Source: an uncultured Aliterella sp. (GTDB taxonomy: Bacteria; Cyanobacteriota; Cyanobacteriia; Cyanobacteriales; Chroococcidiopsidaceae). From it: a stretch of DNA of 11,993 nucleotides. Position numbers and translations under genes: made by a program. Positions 6,192 through 11,993 of the stretch are shown here, in pieces (position 1 is the first letter of the stretch; every line of letters begins with the position of its first letter). The notes under the pieces are model-generated. The model saw nothing but the letters and a program-made list of their open reading frames with translations, searched no databases and was not told where the DNA came from. The stretch covers positions 1 through 11,993 of the forward strand of contig CAJQOK010000096.1 of assembly GCA_905479905.1 (NCBI GenBank). Direction: 5' to 3'.

Positions 6192-6842
6192 TTAAACTTG
6201 AACGCCGATAGGACAAGAAACATTTGTGCCACCTAAACCGCAATAGCCACCGGGGTTTTTGGCGAGGTACTGTTGATGGTAGCCTTCAGCAAAGTAAAAT
6301 TTAGGAGCATCAACAATTTCGGTAGTAATTTCTTTGTAGCCTGCTTTGCTCAGTGCTTGCTGATAAGTAGTTTTAGAAGCTTCGGCAGCAAGTTTTTGAC
6401 TATCAGAATAAGTATAAATGCCCGAACGGTATTGAGTCCCGGCATCATTGCCTTGACGCATTCCTTGAGTTGGGTTGTGGCTTTCCCAGAAAACTTTAAG
6501 CAGAGTTTCGTAGCTAACAACCTTGGGATCGAAGACAACTAAAACTACTTCATTGTGTCCCGTCATTCCCGAACAAACTTCTTCGTAGGTAGGATTAGGG
6601 GTAATTCCGGCTGCGTAGCCTACCGCCGTAGTATAAACGCCTTCTATAGTCCAAAACTTGCGCTCCGCTCCCCAAAAACAGCCAAGTCCAAATACAGCAG
6701 TTTCCATCCCATCAGGATAAGGAGGCTGGAGGGGATTATTATTGACGAAATGGCTCTTGGGTACTTGCATAGATTGCGATCGCCCAGGCAGTGCTTTTTC
6801 GGCGGTAGGGAGAGTTGTTTTTTTGCCAAGTCCAAATATCAT
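6192..6842 (-). CDS. msrA: Peptide-methionine (S)-S-oxide reductase
   Basis: MsrA repairs the S-epimer of oxidised methionine in proteins and as free amino acid, with thioredoxin as usual reductant. The protein is 216 residues. The catalytic motif GCFWG (54-58) holds Cys55; [12 protein letters not shown] (87-98) and DAGTQYRS (133-140) are family-typical; Cys201 and Cys210 match the two C-terminal resolving cysteines of E. coli-type MsrA. The first ~45 residues form an extension before the core, as in E. coli MsrA, with no clear signal peptide. The start ATG at 6842 has only a weak GAG-type binding site. It is transcribed toward the prx-grx gene, 91 nt away, which suggests a shared oxidative-stress role. 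A HIP1 site lies at 6776. Confidence 0.96.
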   Translation of the reverse strand: MIFGLGKKTTLPTAEKALPGRSQSMQVPKSHFVNNNPLQPPYPDGMETAVFGLGCFWGAERKFWTIEGVYTTAVGYAAGITPNPTYEEVCSGMTGHNEVVLVVFDPKVVSYETLLKVFWESHNPTQGMRQGNDAGTQYRSGIYTYSDSQKLAAEASKTTYQQALSKAGYKEITTEIVDAPKFYFAEGYHQQYLAKNPGGYCGLGGTNVSCPIGVQV

Positions 6843-7149
6843 AAAGATTTCTCAATAGCGCTCTACTATACGAATATAACTTACTGGTTTATTGCCTAGT
6901 GTCGTATTTACGGGCGGTAAAGCGATCTAATAGATTCGTAATTTAATTGAGGTAAGACAAAAATTGTTGAGTCGGAATCGCCTTGAACTTGCTTTAAAAA
7001 CTGAGGGTTCAGGCTTTAAAAATGAGCAAGGATTCCCTAACTAATTCTACGTACTGGTTGTTAGAAGACTTGCCGTAGAAATAACTTTCCCTAGCCAAGG
7101 TTAGAAACCAAGATATAAAGGTAATATTCACCTACCAAAATAACTATCT
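6843..7149. other. 307-nt divergent intergenic region msrA / gcvT
   Basis: This region should hold the promoters of msrA (-) and gcvT (+). I see a TATAAA (7114-7119) that could be a gcvT -10, without a good -35, and a tandem direct repeat at 6991-7026. I looked for the conserved core of the glycine riboswitch and did not find it. The only short open frame noted (7022-7078, 18 codons) is not convincing. Confidence 0.6.
6991..7026. repeat. Tandem direct repeat upstream of gcvT
   Basis: GCTTTAAAAACTGAG (6991-7005) recurs as GCTTTAAAAATGAG (7013-7026), differing by one deleted base. The starts are 22 nt apart, about two helical turns, so a dimeric regulator could bind the same DNA face twice. 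The unit is also flanked by CTTGCT (6989-6994) and AGCAAG (7025-7030) as an inverted pair. Confidence 0.45.
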
Positions 7150-8268
7150 GTGGCGAACGAAGAATTACTGCAACCTTTAGCTCAAACACCACTATTTCAA
7201 CTAGCTGTAGAACTCAAAGCTAGGCTAACTAGCTTTGGCGGTTGGGAAATGCCCGTACAATTTGGAGGAATCGGGAACGAACACCAAGCAGTAAGAACTT
7301 CGGCGGGAATGTTCGATATTTCCCATATGGGTAAGTTTGCTTGTCAGGGTAAAGGGTTAATTGATCAGTTTCAGCGTTTAGTCCCCTCAGATTTGAGCCG
7401 ATTGCAAAGCGGGACTTCGCAGTACACTGTATTATTAAATCCTCAAGGGGGAATTATTGACGATATTATTTTTTACTACCAAGGAGAAGATAGTACAGGG
7501 CAGCAGCGCGCGATCGCAATTGTCAACGCTGCAACTAATGCTAAAGACAAAGCCTGGTTGTTGCAACAGTTAGACCCAAATTTAGCACAGTTAGAGGAGC
7601 TACCCCCACAGGTATTAATTGCCGTCCAAGGGCCTCAAGCGGTCACTTATTTACAGCAATTTGTCAAAGAAGATTTAACCCCAATTCCGGCTTTTGGACA
7701 CCTCAACGCTACCGTGTTAGAACAGCCAGGGTTTATAGCGCGGACGGGTTACACAGGAGAAGATGGCTTTGAAATTATGGTAGAGCCAACTGTAGGTGTA
7801 AAGCTGTGGCAAAATCTGTTTGAGGCGGGTGTTATTCCCTGCGGCTTGGGTGCAAGAGATACGTTGCGTTTAGAGGCAGCAATGGCACTCTACGGGCAGG
7901 ATATTGACGAAACCACTACACCTCTAGAGGCGGGTTTAGGCTGGTTAGTGCATTTAGATGCTAAAGGCGATTTTATTGGTAGAAAAGTATTAGAGCAGCA
8001 AAAATTAGCGGGAATACCGAGGAGACTTGTAGGTTTGCAAATGCAGGGGCGCAATATTGCCCGTCACGGCTACCAAGTGTTAGCAAACGGTCGGATTGTC
8101 GGGGAAATTACTAGCGGGACGATATCGCCAACTTTGGGTTATCCTGTCGCCCTTGCTTACGTACCTACAGAACTTGCTAAAATTGGGCAATCATTGGAAG
8201 TAGAAATTAGAGGGAAAACTTACCCAGCATTGGTAGTCAAAAAACCTTTTTATAAAAAAGCTTATTGA
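7150..8268 (+). CDS. gcvT: Glycine cleavage system T protein (aminomethyltransferase)
   Basis: The T protein transfers the methylene group from aminomethyl-lipoyl-H protein to tetrahydrofolate, releasing ammonia; in cyanobacteria the system also serves photorespiratory glycine turnover. The 372-residue length is normal. Marks are GGWEMPVQF (30-38), GMFDISHMGK (53-62), GGIIDDIIFY (100-109, with the probable catalytic Asp104), ARTGYTGEDGFEI (197-209), GLGARDTLRLEA (232-243) and KKPFYK (364-369). The start is GTG at 7150: the codon three triplets upstream is a stop (7141-7143), so no longer start exists, and the N-terminus fits the family. No Shine-Dalgarno is visible within 15 nt. Its stop is 3 nt from the stop of the opposing DUF2805 gene. 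gcvH and gcvP lie 2.3 kb downstream on the same strand. Confidence 0.96.
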   Translation: MANEELLQPLAQTPLFQLAVELKARLTSFGGWEMPVQFGGIGNEHQAVRTSAGMFDISHMGKFACQGKGLIDQFQRLVPSDLSRLQSGTSQYTVLLNPQGGIIDDIIFYYQGEDSTGQQRAIAIVNAATNAKDKAWLLQQLDPNLAQLEELPPQVLIAVQGPQAVTYLQQFVKEDLTPIPAFGHLNATVLEQPGFIARTGYTGEDGFEIMVEPTVGVKLWQNLFEAGVIPCGLGARDTLRLEAAMALYGQDIDETTTPLEAGLGWLVHLDAKGDFIGRKVLEQQKLAGIPRRLVGLQMQGRNIARHGYQVLANGRIVGEITSGTISPTLGYPVALAYVPTELAKIGQSLEVEIRGKTYPALVVKKPFYKKAY

Positions 8269-8271
8269 GTT

Positions 8272-8529
8272 TTACGAACCTTTTTGATTATCAGAGCGAA
8301 AACGCCCACTTATAAAGTCGCGCTGTTTGAGGTGTTTAGTTTTGCGCCCACTTACGCGCTTGCGCCACATTTTAAAGCTAGATGCTTGCATTTGTTGCCG
8401 CATTAGCTCAATAACTTGAGGTTCTTGTAATCCAAATTGTAAAGCGATCGCTTCAAAGGGGGTGCGATCTTCCCACGCCATTTCGAGAATGCGATCGATA
8501 GTTTCCGAATCAAGATTAGGTAAGTTCAT
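8272..8529 (-). CDS. DUF2805 / TIGR03643 family small protein
   Basis: This is an 85-residue protein of a conserved but uncharacterised family. The diagnostic parts are IDRILEMAWEDRTPFEAIAL (11-30), then QFGLQEPQVIELMRQQM (31-47) and SSFKMWRKRVSGRKTKH (50-66). Residues ~10-47 look like a helix-turn-helix fold and the C-terminal half is strongly basic, so nucleic-acid binding is plausible but unproven. It is the last gene of a minus-strand group, 46 nt after a GNAT gene. No strong ribosome binding site is visible before the ATG. The 3-nt gap to the convergent gcvT leaves no room for a terminator between them. A HIP1 site is present at 8444. Confidence 0.85.
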   Translation of the reverse strand: MNLPNLDSETIDRILEMAWEDRTPFEAIALQFGLQEPQVIELMRQQMQASSFKMWRKRVSGRKTKHLKQRDFISGRFRSDNQKGS

Positions 8530-8575
8530 GCTGTAGAGAATGTCTGACTGCGTACTTTTAATTTAACGTATTGGG

Positions 8576-9109
8576 TTAAAAAATTGTATCTGTCCTCAAG
8601 TAGGTACATTCTTGCGGTATCCACTGGAAAAAACAAACGTTACCTTTTTGCTCTATAATTTTTGCGCCCAAGCGATGATAAAAACCAACCGTGCGAGTAT
8701 TGCGAACATCAGCCGTCCAAGCCAGGTGAGTACAGTGATGATTGTTAGCAACTTGAGCTAAATAACTCATTAAAGCTGCGCCTGCTTGTTTACTTCTAAA
8801 GTTTTCATCTACATACAAATCATCAAGCCAAATACTAGGCAACCCTTTAAACGAGGAGTATCTAAAATAATACAAAGCAAATCCAATCGGTTGTTCTATC
8901 TCAGCAAACAAAACTTGCGCTGAAGGATTGGTACTAAAGATAGTTTTGCGGATTTTCTCGGCGGAAGTTTCAATCTTCCCAGAGAAAGCGCCCATATTGC
9001 GGTCAAACTCCGACTTCTTGGTAATAAAAGATAAAATTATTTCTGCTTCTGCGATCGCCGCCGGACGTACTTTTAACCCAGATGCCGATATTATCTGGTT
9101 ATTGCTCAT
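8576..9109 (-). CDS. GNAT family N-acetyltransferase
   Basis: This is a 177-residue acetyl-CoA-dependent acetyltransferase resembling the spermidine/diamine and small-amine GNAT group. Family features are IRPAEIxEA-like strand 1 (LKVRPAAIAEAEIILSFI), the central SIWLDDLYVDENFRSKQAGAAL segment (motif A region) and TRTVGFYHRLGAK (motif B). In motif A the usual R-G-K-G-x-G reads R-S-K-Q-A-G, so the first glycine is replaced by Gln. I chose ATG at 9109 over the TTG at 9115, because a GAGG lies 7 nt upstream of the ATG but only 1 nt from the TTG. It lies 32 nt after the VOC gene and 46 nt before the DUF2805 gene, so the three probably form one transcription unit. The substrate is unknown. Confidence 0.87.
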   Translation of the reverse strand: MSNNQIISASGLKVRPAAIAEAEIILSFITKKSEFDRNMGAFSGKIETSAEKIRKTIFSTNPSAQVLFAEIEQPIGFALYYFRYSSFKGLPSIWLDDLYVDENFRSKQAGAALMSYLAQVANNHHCTHLAWTADVRNTRTVGFYHRLGAKIIEQKGNVCFFQWIPQECTYLRTDTIF

Positions 9110-9141
9110 TACCAAACCTCAAACTTTCTTACTAGCAATGT

Positions 9142-9537
9142 TTATAAATCCCAAACATCATTTTGGATAACCACACGATAGCCGTCTGGATCTGCAAAAG
9201 TCAAACCGTTTTTATCCCAATAGGGATTATACGATTGCACAGGTTCATAGCCTGCGTTTTTCATGCGAGCGATCGCCTCAAGCCATTCTGTTTGGTTAGG
9301 TAGGTAAAAAACCAATAAATTATCTTGCGTTGGCGCGCTCCCCGCATAGTAACCCCGGTGACTTGTAAACTCAAGATGGTAAGCTGCGCCTACCAAGCCA
9401 ATCATCACCCCATCAAAGCCTTCATGGTCTTGAAATTTGTATAAAACTTCTAATCCTAAACCTTTAGTGTAAAACTCTACAACTTTATCGAGATTGTCCG
9501 TAGGACGGGCTACTCGCAACACTTTTCCTAATAACAT
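9142..9537 (-). CDS. VOC-fold (glyoxalase/bleomycin-resistance-like) protein, YycE type
   Basis: This 131-residue protein has two beta-alpha-beta-beta-beta modules. The first has VARPTDNLDKVVEFYTKGLG (9-28) and YHLEF (53-57); the second has DNLLVFYLP (72-80) and the ending NPYWDKNGLTFADPDGYRVV (104-123), where the F-x-D-P-D-G-Y motif is a hallmark of the VOC superfamily. The pattern is close to the B. subtilis YycE type. Members range from metal-dependent lyases and dioxygenases to antibiotic-binding proteins; the substrate cannot be told here. No clear Shine-Dalgarno precedes the ATG at 9537. The next gene (GNAT, 8576-9109) starts 32 nt downstream. A HIP1 octamer lies at 9269. Confidence 0.87.
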   Translation of the reverse strand: MLLGKVLRVARPTDNLDKVVEFYTKGLGLEVLYKFQDHEGFDGVMIGLVGAAYHLEFTSHRGYYAGSAPTQDNLLVFYLPNQTEWLEAIARMKNAGYEPVQSYNPYWDKNGLTFADPDGYRVVIQNDVWDL

Positions 9538-9564
9538 TGAACTACTTTGCTCTAGTAATTTACT

Positions 9565-9596
9565 GTTGAGGAGCAGGGGCTACACTCCTACACAAC
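9565..9596. repeat. Imperfect hairpin upstream of the VOC gene
   Basis: GTTG plus AGGAG (9565-9573) pairs with CTCCT (9585-9589) and, after a 3-nt bulge, CAAC (9593-9596). It lies 28 nt upstream of the VOC start in the 243-nt gap between the VOC and second GNAT genes. It may be part of the VOC leader; its role is unknown. Confidence 0.25.
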
Positions 9597-9695
9597 TAAT
9601 ACTAAACGGCTCGTATAGATAATAATTGCCAGCTTAGATAAAAATCTTTCATTGGTACTGTCAATTCGATTCATGTTATTGCTATTTTTAGCAAA

Positions 9696-9732
9696 GTGCG
9701 AAGCCCGCTACCGGGCGCTTGCGCTATCGCAC
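9696..9732. repeat. GC-rich hairpin-forming intergenic repeat
   Basis: The outer arms GTGCGA (9696-9701) and TCGCAC (9727-9732) enclose an inner stem GCCCG/CGGGC (9703-9707 and 9712-9716). The stretch is much more GC-rich than its surroundings and resembles short dispersed repeats common in cyanobacterial intergenic DNA. It lies 48 nt beyond the stop of the second GNAT gene. Its segment GCTTGCGCTATCG (9717-9729) recurs exactly at 10507-10519. Confidence 0.55.
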
Positions 9733-9780
9733 GTCAAGTTAATGCCACTAGACAATATCAAATTCAGCATCTTTGAACTG

Positions 9781-10383
9781 TTATGCAGCGATCTCTGGCG
9801 GCTTTTCGATCAACCCCAGATCGGGTGGTAACGCAACGTAAATGAAGTGATCGACCCATTGGTCGTTTTCGTAAAGAAAGCCACGACGAATACACTCCTT
9901 CCGCATACCTACACTTTGAGCAAGTCCAATTGATGATTGGTTATCTAAATTGATTGCAGCTTCGATGCGATGATAACTCAGCCTTTCAAACCCCGCTATT
10001 AATGCGGCTCTAACTGATTCCTTTCCAAAGCCTTGTCTCCAATATTGATTGTGAATTTCGTAACCTAAAACTGCCCACTGATGTTCTCCACGTCGAATCG
10101 TTAAGAAATCAATATTCCCAAGGTGTTGACCAGTTTGACGAGAAAAAATACCAAGTCCAAAAAACTGGTCGTTCAAAGATTCCTGCTGATGGCGTTGACA
10201 TAAATCTACGAACCACTGATGATCGCAATGATCTAAACTAACCAGCCCATCATCATATTGATGCTGCTTTGGTAATCGCCCTGAAAAACCAGCATACCAA
10301 TGTTCATAATCCTTTGGCTGTAGAGGGCGGAGAATAAGCCGTTCAGTATTGATAATAGTCAACGGCCAGGACTCTTTACCCAT
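9781..10383 (-). CDS. GNAT family N-acetyltransferase, RimJ/RimL type
   Basis: This 200-residue acetyltransferase belongs to the GNAT subgroup that includes RimJ/RimL and many small-molecule acetylases. Visible features are TERLILRPLQPKDYEHW (13-29) at the N-terminus, the acetyl-CoA binding motif YWRQGFGKES (114-123) with intact R-x-x-G-x-G, and NLDNQSSIGLAQSVGMRKE (145-163), typical of the C-terminal half. I chose ATG at 10383: AGGAG lies about 4 nt upstream of it, and the longer GTG start at 10395 would place that site within the coding sequence. It lies on the opposite strand to gcvH, divergent, with a 175-nt gap. Matching 13-nt repeats lie on both sides of the gene. The substrate is unknown. 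Confidence 0.88.
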   Translation of the reverse strand: MGKESWPLTIINTERLILRPLQPKDYEHWYAGFSGRLPKQHQYDDGLVSLDHCDHQWFVDLCQRHQQESLNDQFFGLGIFSRQTGQHLGNIDFLTIRRGEHQWAVLGYEIHNQYWRQGFGKESVRAALIAGFERLSYHRIEAAINLDNQSSIGLAQSVGMRKECIRRGFLYENDQWVDHFIYVALPPDLGLIEKPPEIAA

Positions 10384-10506
10384 GCTTCTCCTCACGACAA
10401 TTGGCAGGCTTGGCTGATTCTAGATTAAACATGATGTGCAAAATTTTTCTGTATATCCCCTGGTTTTCTTAATCTTCAGTATCAACGCAATTGGCTATAG
10501 CTGTTT

Positions 10507-10519
10507 GCTTGCGCTATCG
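10507..10519. repeat. Second copy of 13-nt repeat GCTTGCGCTATCG
   Basis: This is an exact direct copy of 9717-9729, in the gcvH leader region. The two copies bracket the RimJ/RimL-type GNAT gene. Similar segments are parts of abundant dispersed repeats, so this may be a truncated copy. A short palindrome GCTATAGC lies just upstream (10494-10501). Confidence 0.5.
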
Positions 10520-10558
10520 TGCAAAAAGTAATTTTAGGAGCAAAAAAGTAATAATTTT

Positions 10559-10948
10559 ATGGCTTTAGAATACCCAGACGACTTAAAATACCTAGACTCT
10601 CACGAGTACGTGCGCTTCGATGGCGATATTGCAACTATTGGGATTAGTGCTTTTGCTGTAGACCAATTAGGCGATATTGTGTTTTTAGAATTGCCCGAAG
10701 TTGGCGAAGTTGTTACAAAGAGCGAAACCTTTGGCTCAGTAGAATCAGTAAAAGCCGTTGAAGACTTAGTATCAGCTATTAGCGGTACGATAATCGAGCG
10801 CAATGAGGCGGTAATAGAAACCCCCGAACAAGTAGCTGAAGATCCTTATGGTGAAGGCTGGTTGCTCAAAGTCCGCGTTGACGATCAAAGCGAAGCGGAT
10901 GATGCTTTAACGGCTTCAGAATACCGCGCTTTAGTAGAAGGTCACTAA
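10559..10948 (+). CDS. gcvH: Glycine cleavage system H protein
   Basis: The H protein carries the lipoyl arm that shuttles the aminomethyl group between the P, T and L proteins. The 129-residue length is normal. The lipoyl-attachment site is Lys65 in [11 protein letters not shown] (60-70). Other typical parts are [22 protein letters not shown] (28-49, the biotinyl/lipoyl fold) and [21 protein letters not shown] (82-102). The ATG at 10559 fits the family N-terminus ([17 protein letters not shown]); no upstream in-frame start exists nearby. The only good AGGAG (10536-10540) is 18 nt from the ATG, unusually far. gcvP follows 118 nt downstream in the same direction, with a large hairpin between them. 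Confidence 0.97.
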   Translation: MALEYPDDLKYLDSHEYVRFDGDIATIGISAFAVDQLGDIVFLELPEVGEVVTKSETFGSVESVKAVEDLVSAISGTIIERNEAVIETPEQVAEDPYGEGWLLKVRVDDQSEADDALTASEYRALVEGH

Positions 10949-10959
10949 CTTTATATTGC

Positions 10960-11010
10960 GGGACTAGAAAACTATAAATTTTCACTCAAAATTATTAAGA
11001 ATCTAGTCCC
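10960..11010. promoter_or_regulatory. Nested hairpin between gcvH and gcvP
   Basis: GGGACTAGA (10960-10968) and TCTAGTCCC (11002-11010) form a perfect 9-bp outer stem over 33 nt. Within it, AATTTT (10977-10982) and AAAATT (10988-10993) form a second stem. It starts 12 nt after the gcvH stop. There is no T-run; an A-rich stretch follows. It may partly terminate or process the gcvH transcript, setting H protein above P protein. Confidence 0.5.
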
Positions 11011-11038
11011 CATTTGCAAAAAAATGTTGCAGAATATG

Positions 11039-11044
11039 TATAAA
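11039..11044 (+). promoter_or_regulatory. Possible -10 element of a gcvP promoter
   Basis: TATAAA (11039-11044) lies 22 nt before the gcvP GTG. TTGCAA at 11014-11019 is a weak -35 at 19-nt spacing. If real, gcvP has its own promoter with a very short leader, independent of gcvH. The evidence is weak. Confidence 0.2.
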
Positions 11045-11066
11045 GTCACACCTGGAGAGCCATTTA

Positions 11067-11993
11067 GTGGTAGTTAGTCTTCCTACTCAAGCAATAAATG
11101 ACAAGGAAATATTAGCGAAGTCGCCTGATTTTCTGCAACGGCATCTTGGCTCGAACGCCGCTCAAATTCAACAAATGCTAGAAGTATTAGGACTAGCAAG
11201 CTTAGATGACTTAATAGATAAAACTGTTCCTTACTCAATTAGGTACAATAAACAGCTAAATTTACCCGCAGCTTTGAGCGAACAAGCAGCTTTAACCAAA
11301 TTAAGGGCAATTTCGCTCAAAAACGAGGTGTTTCGCTCTTTTATTGGCATGGGCTACCACAACTGCATTACCCCGCCTGTAATTCAAAGAAATATTTTAG
11401 AAAATCCCGGCTGGTACACGGCTTATACTCCTTATCAGCCAGAAATAGCTCAAGGAAGACTAGAGGCGCTGCTCAATTTTCAAACCGTAATTATTGACTT
11501 AACAGGACTAGAAATTGCTAATGCTTCCTTGTTAGATGAAGCAACGGCGGCGGCGGAAGCGATGACAATGAGTTATGGAATTAGCAAAAATAAATCAAAA
11601 GCATTTTTTGTTAGTAATAGCTGTCATCCCCAAACTATTGAAGTTATCCAAACTCGCGCCCAACCATTAGGTATTGATGTAATTGTTGGCAACCATCAAG
11701 ATTTTACCTTTGAGCAACAAGTTTTTGGCGTATTGCTTCAGTATCCAGCCACTGACGGGACAATTTATGATTACCGTGCTTTTGTAGAAAAAGCCCACAC
11801 TCAAGGCGCTTTAGTAACGGTAGCTGCCGATATATTGAGTTTAACTTTGCTCATGCCTCCAGGAGAATTTGGCGCAGATATAGCTGTAGGAAGCACTCAG
11901 CGCTTTGGTATTCCTTTAGGTTATGGTGGCCCTCATGCGGCATATTTTGCCACCAAGGAGGAGTACAAACGCCAAGTACCAGGGCGAATTGTG
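11067..11993 (+). CDS. gcvP: Glycine dehydrogenase (decarboxylating), P protein, N-terminal part (3' end outside window)
   Basis: The P protein is the pyridoxal-phosphate enzyme that decarboxylates glycine and loads the aminomethyl group onto GcvH. The frame from GTG at 11067 is open for 309 codons to the window edge; full-length P proteins are roughly 950-1000 residues, so about a third is present. Typical P-protein segments include FLQRHLG near the N-terminus, [75 protein letters not shown], and near the end [20 protein letters not shown]. The PLP lysine lies beyond the window. GGAGAG (11054-11059) is 7 nt upstream of the GTG and supports this start. It lies downstream of gcvH in the same direction. 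Confidence 0.96.
   Translation, partial: MVVSLPTQAINDKEILAKSPDFLQRHLGSNAAQIQQMLEVLGLASLDDLIDKTVPYSIRYNKQLNLPAALSEQAALTKLRAISLKNEVFRSFIGMGYHNCITPPVIQRNILENPGWYTAYTPYQPEIAQGRLEALLNFQTVIIDLTGLEIANASLLDEATAAAEAMTMSYGISKNKSKAFFVSNSCHPQTIEVIQTRAQPLGIDVIVGNHQDFTFEQQVFGVLLQYPATDGTIYDYRAFVEKAHTQGALVTVAADILSLTLLMPPGEFGADIAVGSTQRFGIPLGYGGPHAAYFATKEEYKRQVPGRIV

Noticed and set aside
6273..6899. Plus-strand and other minus-frame ORFs across msrA
   Set aside because: They overlap a clear msrA with intact catalytic motifs and show no family features; these are shadow frames.
7022..7078. 18-codon frame (MSKDSLTNSTYWLLEDLP) upstream of gcvT as a leader peptide
   Set aside because: It has no glycine codons that would suit attenuation by glycine, only a weak binding site, and no paired terminator structure.
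6843..7149. Glycine riboswitch before gcvT
   Set aside because: I did not find the conserved glycine aptamer core by eye; a covariance-model search would be needed for certainty.
8272..10383. Defence or mobile island between gcvT and gcvH
   Set aside because: No integrase, transposase, toxin-antitoxin or nuclease is present; the four genes are ordinary GNAT, VOC and DUF2805 families, and HIP1 sites occur in three of them.
1..11993. tRNA, rRNA or CRISPR array
   Set aside because: No cloverleaf, rRNA segment or regularly spaced repeat array was seen on reading the gaps.

Overview
The window looks like chromosomal DNA of a cyanobacterium. The HIP1 octamer GCGATCGC occurs 12 times between 1743 and 9276, far above chance. 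The proteins are of cyanobacterial type: IspH, ArgH, a split gcvT / gcvH-gcvP set, a Prx-Grx fusion and a PEP-CTERM protein. I cannot name the genus from sequence alone; a filamentous or Chroococcidiopsis-like lineage would fit.

Layout. 1-486 is the 3' end of ispH (isoprenoid synthesis), followed by a strong hairpin. 642-884 encodes an unknown 80-residue protein with a C-terminal membrane segment. 1049-2437 is argH (last step of arginine synthesis). 2626-3216 encodes an exported PEP-CTERM protein and 3458-3844 an exported LprI/DUF1311-like protein; between them is a 100-bp MITE-like inverted-repeat element. A bidirectional terminator separates the LprI gene from a convergent gene for a 54-residue basic protein (3906-4070, minus), whose leader carries a hairpin.

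4293-6842 is a redox and repair group: an aldo/keto reductase (+), a 13-bp-arm dispersed palindrome, then msrA and a peroxiredoxin-glutaredoxin fusion gene in tandem on the minus strand. A 25-nt near-palindrome fills the spacer of a putative promoter in front of the prx-grx gene and is the best regulatory candidate here.

7150-11993 holds the glycine cleavage (photorespiratory) genes gcvT, gcvH and the 5' part of gcvP, all on the plus strand. gcvT is separated from gcvH-gcvP by about 2.3 kb carrying four minus-strand genes: a RimJ/RimL-like GNAT, a VOC-fold protein, a second GNAT and a DUF2805/TIGR03643 protein. gcvT and the DUF2805 gene converge with only 3 nt between their stop codons.

I do not see a defence system, phage, CRISPR array, biosynthetic cluster or other clearly new multi-gene system. 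The unusual signals are non-coding (palindromes, repeats, leader hairpins), plus two small genes of unknown function.
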